From NCBI GenBank assembly GCA_964626015.1, contig CAZVCC010000049.1, positions 1-23,535 of the forward strand: a stretch of DNA of 23,535 nucleotides. The letters run 5' to 3'. The translations under genes and the position numbers were made by a program. Positions 1-7,196 of this stretch are shown here, piece by piece (the stretch's first letter is position 1; each line of letters starts with the position of its first letter). The stretch comes from CAIKZJ01 sp964626015 (GTDB lineage: Bacteria; Bacteroidota; Ignavibacteria; Tepidaquicellales; Tepidaquicellaceae). Below the pieces are notes generated by a model. That model was not told where the DNA came from, searched no databases, and saw nothing but the letters and a program-made list of their open reading frames with translations.

Positions 1-2
1 AC

Positions 3-947
3 GACAGCGCTGTTAATAATAGTACATCTATCCCTCAGGATAACTTCATGATTTACGCTTGGGATTATTCCGACTCGCATTATTTTGTTGACACTTTGTA
101 CAGACGCTCGTTTACGGAGTATTACAGTGATAGTATGACAACATACGTGATATCGAATTCAATAATTGAAAGCCCCACGCAGCCGCTTGAAGTATGGGTT
201 CAGTGTGATGTCACAAATGTTGATAAAAGATTTTGTGTCGGCAAGGTTATGCTTGAAGCAAGACCGTCGCAAGGATATGATACATCGGTTACGAATCCAG
301 AGATTATATTAGGTGAAAAGTATGCGGGTTATTTCAGGAAATTATTACCTTCGGAATTTTATCACAATAATCTTGCCGGGTTTATAGGTTTAAATATATC
401 CGTTCCCGAGAACTATCACGTTGGAGTTGTTTACCAGAATTATTCTTCTCAAATTTTTGGAAGGGGTTATATGGAATCGCTTCCGACAGATACGATAATA
501 TTAAAACTTTTTAAGGTTGATAATCAAAGTCCCGATTTAACACCGCTTGCATGGGAACTGAAGATGAAGAATGTTTATAAAATGCCATTTACGAATCTTC
601 AGACTTCAACGACCATCAAAACAAAGTTCATTTTGAACTATAATTATTACGATACTCTCATTGGTTATACAACACCCTTAATAACTATGCTTAAGCTCGA
701 CAGGGTAAATAACACAACTTTATTACCACCGCCCGATGGAAAGTTTGACTGGCTGGCAGGGAAAACAATATTTCCCGCAGAGGGCTATTTAGTATTTCCT
801 ACGCTCGAACCGTTTGGAAAGGATTTACAGCTGATGCCAAATGATTCCAATTATTGCTACTTTGAATTATATTCACAAAGAAAAAGTAATGCTCAAATAA
901 GTAATAAAGCATCTTATTATGCAATTAAGGGCAATGCAGTTTATTAA
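3..947 (+). CDS. SprA-like secretion/motility protein, 3' part (5' end outside window)
   Basis: The frame is open from base 3, so the Met codon at 48 is probably internal and the true start lies to the left. The C-terminal ~200 residues follow the pattern I know from the SprA_N module of the T9SS translocon SprA/Sov. In order these are: a 'YAGYFRKLLP' to 'GFIGLNISVPENYHVGVVYQ' segment, an 'LAWELKMKNVYKM' helix-like segment, 'LKLDRVNN', then 'DGKFDWL' and a 'LVFPTLEPFGKDL' strand, ending in an 'FELYSQRKSNAQ' stretch. SprA proteins normally exceed 2000 residues and continue past this point, but here a stop falls right after the module. Another reading is a short SprA_N-domain paralogue. Family assignment is from memory of motif order, not a search. 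No sorting tail is present. The next gene starts 45 bases downstream on the same strand. Confidence 0.6.
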   Translation, partial: DSAVNNSTSIPQDNFMIYAWDYSDSHYFVDTLYRRSFTEYYSDSMTTYVISNSIIESPTQPLEVWVQCDVTNVDKRFCVGKVMLEARPSQGYDTSVTNPEIILGEKYAGYFRKLLPSEFYHNNLAGFIGLNISVPENYHVGVVYQNYSSQIFGRGYMESLPTDTIILKLFKVDNQSPDLTPLAWELKMKNVYKMPFTNLQTSTTIKTKFILNYNYYDTLIGYTTPLITMLKLDRVNNTTLLPPPDGKFDWLAGKTIFPAEGYLVFPTLEPFGKDLQLMPNDSNYCYFELYSQRKSNAQISNKASYYAIKGNAVY

Positions 948-991
948 TGTAATAAAAGAAGTTCATTAAACTAAAAGTATAACTATTTGAG

Positions 992-2233
992 ATGAAAAAG
1001 ATATTTATAGTTTTGATAATGCTTGGGGCAATGAATGCAAGCGGACAGTGGGTGCCGACCTATGCACCGATAGGCGGAACGGTTGATGCATTAGTTTATT
1101 CAGGGTCAAATATTTTCGCAGGAACTCATTACAATGGAGTATTCTTATCAACAAACAACGGTATAAACTGGACTGTTAAAGGATTAACGGGTGTGGAAAT
1201 CTCATCGCTTGCAGTATCAGGTACAAACATATTTGCAGGTGCAAACAACAGCGGAGTATATTTATCGACTAATAATGGTTCCAACTGGACAGGTGTAAAT
1301 ACAGGTTTGAGCGGTCAAAACGTAAGGACAGTTGCTGTATCGGGCACAAATATTTTTGCAGGAACTTTCAACGGTGGAGTATTCTTGTCAACAAACAACG
1401 GTGCAAACTGGTCATCTGTCGGTTTAACGGATCGTGGAATCTGGACATTTGCAGTTTCAGGCACTAATATTTATGCAGGGACTTACAACACAGGGGGAGT
1501 ATATTTATCGACCGATAACGGAGCTAACTGGACTTTAAAAGGATTAAACAATATTCCGATTTGGTCACTCGCAGTCTCGGGTTCGAATATATACGCAGGG
1601 ACAGACGGCATGATGTATTTATCAACTAATAATGGCACAAACTGGACGGAATATTTATTAACAAGTGCAACTTTGAGAATCAGGAGTATAGCGATATCCG
1701 GCGATAAAATCTTTGCAGGAATTTCTGATCACGGCGCATTACATGGAGACGGAGTATATTTGTCAACAAATAACGGAGCAAACTGGACGAATAAAAATCA
1801 GGGATTCAGCTACCCACCACCCTCTATTCATTCATTACTAATTGTTAACAGCAGTATATTTGCGGGTGCATTTGCAAACACAGCAGGGTCGGTATGGCAC
1901 AGGGTACTTTCTGAAATTTTACAAGTGCAATCTATTAGTGCTGAAACACCTTCTGCATTTTCTTTGGGGCAGAACTATCCGAATCCGTTTAATCCGGTGA
2001 CAATAATTAGTTTTCAGTTGCCAGTTGTTAGTAATGTTGTGCTGAAAGTGTATGATGTGATGGGGAAAGAAGTTGCGATGCTTGTGAATGAAAGGCTGCA
2101 GGCGGGGACGTATGAAGTGAAGTTCGACGCCCGCCAAGGCGGGTCTTCGAGGGGATTGAATAGCGGGGTGTATTTTTATAGATTGACTACGGAGGAATTT
2201 TCAGAGACGAAGAGGATGATGTTAATTAAATAA
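992..2233 (+). CDS. Secreted BNR/propeller-repeat protein with T9SS type A sorting domain
   Basis: A 413-residue exported protein. Residues 1-18 are a signal peptide (Lys-Lys, a hydrophobic core, then A-S-G), leaving Gln19 as the likely mature N-terminus. Residues ~35-300 hold six ~37-45 residue repeats built on 'VSGTNIFAGTxNxGVYLSTNNGxNWT', the pattern of BNR/sortilin-like or YVTN-like beta-propeller blades. The last ~80 residues are a type A T9SS sorting domain ('QNYPNPFNPVT', then 'SGVYFYRLTT' and a basic C-terminal end). A six-residue Asp-Ala-Arg-Gln-Gly-Gly-type insertion lies inside the sorting domain where its downstream paralogue has none. The gene lies 11 bases ahead of that larger paralogue and is probably cotranscribed with it. 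The ligand or role is unknown; adhesion or surface recognition is inference only. No clear Shine-Dalgarno is seen; the start was chosen for its signal peptide. Confidence 0.9.
   Translation: MKKIFIVLIMLGAMNASGQWVPTYAPIGGTVDALVYSGSNIFAGTHYNGVFLSTNNGINWTVKGLTGVEISSLAVSGTNIFAGANNSGVYLSTNNGSNWTGVNTGLSGQNVRTVAVSGTNIFAGTFNGGVFLSTNNGANWSSVGLTDRGIWTFAVSGTNIYAGTYNTGGVYLSTDNGANWTLKGLNNIPIWSLAVSGSNIYAGTDGMMYLSTNNGTNWTEYLLTSATLRIRSIAISGDKIFAGISDHGALHGDGVYLSTNNGANWTNKNQGFSYPPPSIHSLLIVNSSIFAGAFANTAGSVWHRVLSEILQVQSISAETPSAFSLGQNYPNPFNPVTIISFQLPVVSNVVLKVYDVMGKEVAMLVNERLQAGTYEVKFDARQGGSSRGLNSGVYFYRLTTEEFSETKRMMLIK
1090..1800 (+). repeat. Six degenerate coding repeats (~111-135 bp)
   Basis: Direct repeats within the 413-residue protein gene, each encoding an S-T-[ND]-N-G-x-N-W core followed by a variable loop and then S-G-T-N-I-[FY]-A-G. 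Spacing is irregular because the loops differ in length, as expected for propeller blades under selection rather than for a noncoding satellite. Confidence 0.8.
2124..2150 (+). repeat. Palindromic element inserted in-frame in a sorting-domain coding sequence
   Basis: A GC-rich inverted repeat, CCCGCC-AA-GGCGGG (2130-2143), is flanked on both sides by TTCGA (2123-2127 and 2146-2150); TCGA is self-complementary and could extend the stem. Aligned with the paralogous gene at 4231-4260, this copy is 18 bp longer here. It preserves the reading frame and adds six residues to the sorting domain. Confidence 0.65.
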
Positions 2234-2244
2234 ATTAAATATTT

Positions 2245-4323
2245 ATGATTATGAAAATATTAATTGCTGTTTTAGTGATGTTTGTTTTTGTTCTCCCGTC
2301 GAAGAATGTGAATGCACAATGGGAGCAGTGTGATGGTCCACGCGGAGGCTATCTCAATGTCTATGCCCTTACCATAAAAGGAAATAGTATTTTCATGGGC
2401 ACAGATTTTGATGGTGTCTCGCTCACCACAAATAATGGCACAAGCTGGACACAAACTTCTTTGAATTATAAAACTGTTTGGTCACTTGCTACAAGCGGGA
2501 ATAATATTTTTGCCGGAACATTGGATGGTGGTGTGTATATTTCAATGGATAATGGAATAAGTTGGACACAAACCACATTAAGTAATTATGAAATTAAATC
2601 TATTGCGACACTCGGAAATAATGTTTTTGCAGGGACATTTCTGAATGGCATTTTTAAATCCACAAATAACGGATTGAATTGGACACAAACTTCGTTGAAT
2701 AATGTTTCTGTACGTTCCTTAACCGTTAGCGGAAATAATATTTTTGTGGGTACGGGAGATAGCGGTGTATATCTCTCTACTGATAATGGAACAATATGGA
2801 CACAAACTTCTTTGAATAATAGACTTGTTTATTCAATTCTGGTTAATGGGAATAATATCTTTGCAGGAACATGGAATTATGGCATTTATTTTTCCTCAAA
2901 TAACGGTGCAAGCTGGACTCAAACAGCTTTAAATAATAAAACTGTTCGTTCTCTTTGTGCTCTTGGTAATTATGTTTTTGCGGGGACGCAAGATAGCGGT
3001 GTGTATATTTCCTCGAATAATGGTGCAAGCTGGACTCAAACTGTCTTAAATAATAAGGATGTTATTTCTTTAGCAGTAAGCGGAACTAATATTTTTGCTG
3101 GAACTGAAGGATATGGAACATATATATCTACTAATAACGGTACGAATTGGACTCAAACAGCTGTGAATAGGCATAGTGTTTTTTCCTTAGCATCATCAGG
3201 TAGTATTTTTTTTGCAGGAGTAGATAAGTATCCCGCGGGGTACGGGGGTGTTCACATCTCCACAAATAATGGTGGAAACTGGCATCAAACTGCATTTAAT
3301 AATGAAAATATTTCTTCCATTGCTGTAAGCGGTAATAAAATTTATGCAGGAACTTTTAACGATCCTTATCCTTCTATTTATTGTATTTATATTTCTACGA
3401 ATAATGGCTCAAACTGGGCTCAATGTTCTTTGACAGGAAAAAATATACTATCACTTACGGCATTCGGAAATAACGTTATTGCGGGAACACAATTCAACGG
3501 GGTTTATCTTTCAACTGATAATGGTAATACATGGACTCAAACAGGATTGTATAATCAAAGTGTTTCCTCATTTGCGAGAACGGGGAATTATGTTTTTGCA
3601 GGGTCACAAGATAGCGGTGTGTATATATCCACGGATAATGGTGCAAGCTGGACTCAAACTGCTTTGAATGATGAACAGGTTTATTCTCTTGCAGTCAACG
3701 GAAATAGTATTTTTGCAGGGACCCGGTTTAATGGCGTTTATCTTTCCACAAATAACGGTACTGCATGGACTCAAACTGCTTTAAATAATAAGGATGTCTC
3801 TTCTCTTTCTGTCAGCGGAAATAACATTTTTGCGGTGGCAGATAATTCTTCATCCGGGTACAGCAGCGTTTATCTCTCAACAAATAACGGAGTGAACTGG
3901 TCTGAAAAAAATCAGGGGTTTAAAAATCTTCGGTATCTGCACATAAATGATTTATTAATCACAGATAATTATATATATGCAGGGACTTGGAAATATTCAG
4001 TCTGGCGACGTTCTCTTTCTGAAATTATTGGCATACAAACCATTACTACGGAAACACCTTCGACTTTTTCATTGAGTCAGAACTATCCGAATCCGTTTAA
4101 TCCGGTGACAAAGATTAGTTTTCAGTTGCCAGTTGTTAGTAATGTTGTGCTGAAGGTTTATGATGTGATGGGGAAAGAAGTTGCGATGCTTGTGAACGAC
4201 AGGCTGCAGGCGGGGACGTACGAAGTGAAGTTCAATGGGTCTATGCTTAACAGCGGTGTGTATTTTTACAGACTCACGACAGAGGGATTTTCGGAGACGA
4301 AGAGGATGTTGATGATAAAGTGA
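2245..4323 (+). CDS. Large secreted BNR/propeller-repeat protein with T9SS type A sorting domain
   Basis: A 692-residue exported protein and paralogue of the preceding gene. The signal peptide ends at N-V-N-A with Gln next; a second ATG at 2251 gives a slightly shorter leader and is an equally good start. Thirteen ~41-residue repeats follow ('NNIFAGTxxxGVYxSTNNG' then 'W-T-Q-T-x-L-N-N-K-x-V'). That is more than one seven-blade propeller needs, so it implies two domains or an open repeat fold. The final ~80 residues are a type A T9SS sorting domain with 'QNYPNPFNPVTKI' and a C-terminal basic 'KRMLMIK'. The DNA encoding the first two-thirds of this tail is almost identical to that of the upstream gene. 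Probable role: surface-displayed recognition or adhesion protein (inference). Transcription likely ends at the hairpin near 4435-4498. Confidence 0.9.
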   Translation: MIMKILIAVLVMFVFVLPSKNVNAQWEQCDGPRGGYLNVYALTIKGNSIFMGTDFDGVSLTTNNGTSWTQTSLNYKTVWSLATSGNNIFAGTLDGGVYISMDNGISWTQTTLSNYEIKSIATLGNNVFAGTFLNGIFKSTNNGLNWTQTSLNNVSVRSLTVSGNNIFVGTGDSGVYLSTDNGTIWTQTSLNNRLVYSILVNGNNIFAGTWNYGIYFSSNNGASWTQTALNNKTVRSLCALGNYVFAGTQDSGVYISSNNGASWTQTVLNNKDVISLAVSGTNIFAGTEGYGTYISTNNGTNWTQTAVNRHSVFSLASSGSIFFAGVDKYPAGYGGVHISTNNGGNWHQTAFNNENISSIAVSGNKIYAGTFNDPYPSIYCIYISTNNGSNWAQCSLTGKNILSLTAFGNNVIAGTQFNGVYLSTDNGNTWTQTGLYNQSVSSFARTGNYVFAGSQDSGVYISTDNGASWTQTALNDEQVYSLAVNGNSIFAGTRFNGVYLSTNNGTAWTQTALNNKDVSSLSVSGNNIFAVADNSSSGYSSVYLSTNNGVNWSEKNQGFKNLRYLHINDLLITDNYIYAGTWKYSVWRRSLSEIIGIQTITTETPSTFSLSQNYPNPFNPVTKISFQLPVVSNVVLKVYDVMGKEVAMLVNDRLQAGTYEVKFNGSMLNSGVYFYRLTTEGFSETKRMLMIK
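2400..3920 (+). repeat. Thirteen tandem coding repeats (~123 bp period)
   Basis: Within the 692-residue protein gene, a roughly 123-bp unit recurs thirteen times, with recurrent 'AATAATGG' and 'TGGAC[AT]CAAAC' DNA words. The near-constant ~41-codon period and DNA-level similarity are greater than in the upstream paralogue, which suggests more recent repeat expansion. Confidence 0.8.
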
Positions 4324-4341
4324 TGGTAATTACTTTATCAT
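4312..4341 (+). other. Perfect 10-bp inverted repeat overlapping a stop codon
   Basis: ATGATAAAGT (4312-4321) and its exact reverse complement ACTTTATCAT (4332-4341) are separated by ten bases. The left arm includes the last codons and the T of the TGA stop of the 692-residue protein. It is not followed by a T-run, so it is more likely an mRNA 3'-end stabilising stem-loop than an intrinsic terminator. Confidence 0.4.
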
Positions 4342-4434
4342 AAATCCTCGATAACGAAGTGTATCGGGAATGTTTTTGAAATAATTTTGAACTGACCTTT
4401 CTAATTTTGAGGTGAATGACAACTGTGTCTTAGA

Positions 4435-4498
4435 GTTACGTAAGCTTCCAACCTGCCTACCTGCAGTTGGCAGGCAAGAAGCATACGTTACCCTTTTT
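4435..4498 (+). terminator. Probable intrinsic terminator with long imperfect hairpin
   Basis: A 23-base arm at 4435-4457 pairs with 4469-4491 at 18 of 23 positions; the inner core is CCTGCC against GGCAGG. Five T follow at 4494-4498. The position, about 110 bases after the 692-residue protein gene and before a convergent minus-strand gene, fits a terminator for the plus-strand pair. The inner CCTGCC/GGCAGG palindrome also looks like a small dispersed repeat element. Confidence 0.6.
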
Positions 4499-4574
4499 AG
4501 TTGTGTAAATCTATCACTAACTTACAGGTTTCTTCTTTTATTCCACACTTGAGTTGTGGATGTTAAATGCAAAA

Positions 4575-6044
4575 CTATTTCACGAGTATCATCTTCTTAG
4601 TTTCAATAAAATTTCCTGCCTGCAGTTTGTAAAAATAAACACCGCTTGCAAACCGGCTACCGTCAAACGATGATTCATAACTTCCTGCTGCCAGATTATC
4701 ATTAACGAGAGTTTTTACTTCCCGCCCCATATTATCAAACATTACTAACTTCACAAACCCGGTGAAAGGTAATTCAAATTTAATCTTAGTTAACGGATTA
4801 AATGGGTTTGGATAGTTTTGTGATAAATTATATTTTGAGGGTACCTGACCGGAAATAAAATTTATTCCTGTGGACAATGCACTATCACATAAAAATATTC
4901 TATATGCTGTATGGTCTGAATGATCAATCACATTTCCATATTCAGGATTCATATTGCGCGGTGCGGGTGATTTCCACCTTTCTATAAAAGAAAGATTATG
5001 CTGAAGGTCGTAGTGCTCTTCAAGTTCATCAGGAATACCGTCGCCATCCTGATATCCATTGTTATCTTCTGTCCAGACAGTTTGTCCTGCGACACCCGGA
5101 TGAGTTCTCTTATATTCTCTTATAACACGCCACAATGCTTGTGCAGCAAAATGCACCTGATCAAACCCATAACTTGCAGAGTCATAAGCCATTTCCTTCC
5201 GATGATAAGTGCCTCTGCATTCATCGGCGAAGCCGGCTTGAACAGGATGCGACCTAATCATACTTGTAAACATACAATGTTCATGAGAATAACTATCAGC
5301 AAGACTATGGAGCAAAATAGCAAGAGCAACAAAACTTCCCGGTTGTACTTTCTGGTAGTGAGTAGTACTTAATGCTGAAGTGTCGCAAAACCAAAACTCA
5401 TTCGGTTTATCACCGGGACCACCAATTCCGGGTCTATCATAAAGAGCCCAGTTTTTTAGAGAATCAACACTTACAGGATTAGGTCCGATTCTCCAGTATT
5501 TAGGACTTGCAGTATCTGCTTGATTATAAGAGACGGGAAGAGTGTCACCATAAACATATCCGCCGAGCAATGTATCCGAACCATTTCTTGTTGCCATGTG
5601 AATATATATAGCTGAATTCTCGTGCCAGGAATTAAAAGGTGGGAAAGTGCAGCGTTCTGTACCTGCTAATGATTGAGCCCATTGCGGTGTGAAAGTAATC
5701 GTTCCGAGCAATACCAAGGGTGTAATTCGTGGTTCGTATGGATACGAGTGACCTAAATAGTTTATGGGATTAGCGTTGTCGCAAACAGAGCAAAACCTTG
5801 CTATTAGTTCAGCATCTGCGTTACTGAAACCTGATTTAATAAGTAGCAATTTCGTAAGTTCAAAATGAAAAGTACTGTGGTGGATTGGAATAGCACTTGA
5901 CATTAGGGTAGTTATACTAACTCCGAGACTGTCAGCGTTCTCTTCAGCGAAAGAATATACCTTTTTGCTGGTTGAGAAAAGAATAACAATTAATAACAGG
6001 CTGAGGGATAATAAAGCTAAGGAATTAGGTTTTGATTTTTTCAT
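4575..6044 (-). CDS. Secreted zinc-hydrolase-like (phospholipase C/DUF6765-like) protein with T9SS sorting domain
   Basis: The start is placed at 6044 because GGAAG sits just upstream and the protein (489 residues) then opens with Lys-Lys-Ser-Lys and a classic signal peptide ending at ~Ser31. The frame extends further upstream to 6122 without support. Residues ~50-290 look helical and histidine-rich: a His55-His56-x3-His60 cluster ahead of a 'F-x-N-A-D-A-E-L-I-A' helix, and 'HSLADSYSHEH' at 246-256 (His246, Asp250, His254, His256). This resembles metal-binding residues of zinc-dependent phospholipase C/S1-P1-type and DUF6765-type proteins. A calcium-binding TSP3-like loop (Asp333-Gly-Asp335-Gly-Ile-Pro-Asp338) follows, then a type A sorting domain ('QNYPNPFNPLTKI'). 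Substrate and activity are unknown; the metal-hydrolase role is inference. It is convergent with the plus-strand propeller genes. Confidence 0.75.
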   Translation of the reverse strand: MKKSKPNSLALLSLSLLLIVILFSTSKKVYSFAEENADSLGVSITTLMSSAIPIHHSTFHFELTKLLLIKSGFSNADAELIARFCSVCDNANPINYLGHSYPYEPRITPLVLLGTITFTPQWAQSLAGTERCTFPPFNSWHENSAIYIHMATRNGSDTLLGGYVYGDTLPVSYNQADTASPKYWRIGPNPVSVDSLKNWALYDRPGIGGPGDKPNEFWFCDTSALSTTHYQKVQPGSFVALAILLHSLADSYSHEHCMFTSMIRSHPVQAGFADECRGTYHRKEMAYDSASYGFDQVHFAAQALWRVIREYKRTHPGVAGQTVWTEDNNGYQDGDGIPDELEEHYDLQHNLSFIERWKSPAPRNMNPEYGNVIDHSDHTAYRIFLCDSALSTGINFISGQVPSKYNLSQNYPNPFNPLTKIKFELPFTGFVKLVMFDNMGREVKTLVNDNLAAGSYESSFDGSRFASGVYFYKLQAGNFIETKKMILVK

Positions 6045-6297
6045 AGTCTTCCTTTTCCGGTTTGATTTAAATAAAATATGTTTATTGAATTTAAACATAT
6101 AATAATTTAATAAAGTTAACAAGGCTGCGAGGATAATTTTACGGCAGAGACAATGAAAAAACGAAGTTCCCGTCAGTTTGAACTATTAGGAGTAATAGCA
6201 CCGAAAAACAATTATATTCAAATGACATCTGGAAGATGAGCTTGCGTGTACTTTGATTGCGATTAGTATTTCACCCTTCGGGTTTGCCGTAAATCAT
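6045..6297. other. Intergenic region, no gene seen
   Basis: The gap lies between two minus-strand genes. It contains the GGAAG ribosome-binding site of the downstream gene at its left end. At 6271-6281 it contains a weak ACCC-TTC-GGGT hairpin just after the stop of the short FG-GAP gene; with no T-run this is not a convincing terminator. No other coding or RNA feature is recognised. Confidence 0.4.
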
Positions 6298-7107
6298 CTA
6301 CCTTACAAGTACCATTTTTTTAGTTTCCGGAATACCGTCAACAATTAACTGATAAAAATATGTACCGCTCGATAAATTTTCTGTTGTAAGGTATATTCTA
6401 TACTTACCGTGTGTTTGCATACCTTTAGAAATTGTTTTTATTTCTCTGCCTGCAATATCGTATATTTTCATCGCCACAACAGCATTCTTATTCAGATTGT
6501 ATTCAATCGTGGTAGAGGGATTAAACGGATTCGGATAGTTTTGTTTTAATTCATAGTCCTGTACTGATGTGTTACTGTTTGCTATACCAACAGTGTGAAA
6601 TGTCGTTGAGAATATGTTTATTTTGTTGTTTTCCCAATTCCATAAGATTAGTTCCAGAAAATCATCATCATCTATATCCAGCAAAACAAGGCTTGAACCG
6701 GTCATATTCGGAGGATAATTAAACTCAGTTATAATTGCCCCATCCGTACCGCTTTTAAACCATACTTTAGAATGAGGGTATCTGTTGAATCTTAGAAAGT
6801 CGAATACTCCGTCATTGTTGAAATCCATGTATTGAGCAGACGGAAATTCAACAAAATTAGGGAAGAACAAGCTTTCTGAAGTGTCTGTTTGAATTGAATA
6901 TTTTAGTGAATGAGAGCTCCCATCATAAACTTTATAGGTATGAGTGGAATTGTTAATCAAGACAATTTCGTACACGTTGTTATTCTCAAATTTAGCGAGG
7001 CTGACTAAATCTAATCCGCTTGGGTTTTCAAATTCAAGCGAAAAGCTTCCTTGTCCATAAATCGGAAGTGCAATTGCAAATACAAGAATCGTAATTAAAT
7101 TTTTCAT
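6298..7107 (-). CDS. Short FG-GAP/VCBS-like secreted protein with T9SS sorting domain
   Basis: A 269-residue exported protein. The signal peptide (1-19, ending I-Y-G) leaves Gln20 at the mature N-terminus. The middle carries FG-GAP/VCBS-type calcium-loop strands: 'DFNNDGVFDFL' and 'DIDDDDFLELIL' are clear, and 'FENNNVYEIVL' is a degenerate third. Only about three blades fit before the sorting domain, far short of a seven-blade integrin-like propeller, so this may be a minimal or internally deleted relative of the 567-residue FG-GAP protein encoded further right. The C-terminal ~80 residues form a type A T9SS sorting domain ('QNYPNPFNPSTTI', ending K-K-M-V-L-V-R). Function unknown; surface binding is inferred from the family. 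Confidence 0.85.
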   Translation of the reverse strand: MKNLITILVFAIALPIYGQGSFSLEFENPSGLDLVSLAKFENNNVYEIVLINNSTHTYKVYDGSSHSLKYSIQTDTSESLFFPNFVEFPSAQYMDFNNDGVFDFLRFNRYPHSKVWFKSGTDGAIITEFNYPPNMTGSSLVLLDIDDDDFLELILWNWENNKINIFSTTFHTVGIANSNTSVQDYELKQNYPNPFNPSTTIEYNLNKNAVVAMKIYDIAGREIKTISKGMQTHGKYRIYLTTENLSSGTYFYQLIVDGIPETKKMVLVR

Positions 7108-7196
7108 GACAGTTTACTTTCTTTTTAGCAGATGTTATAAAAAGTAATACAATTTTCTTTTATATTCAATTATCTAATTTTTCTCAAAAAATCAGA

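Noticed and set aside
6045..6122. An upstream extension of the hydrolase-like gene to a Met codon at 6122
   Set aside because: The extra 26 residues precede the signal peptide, are not of leader type, and the ATG at 6044 has a GGAAG ribosome-binding site.
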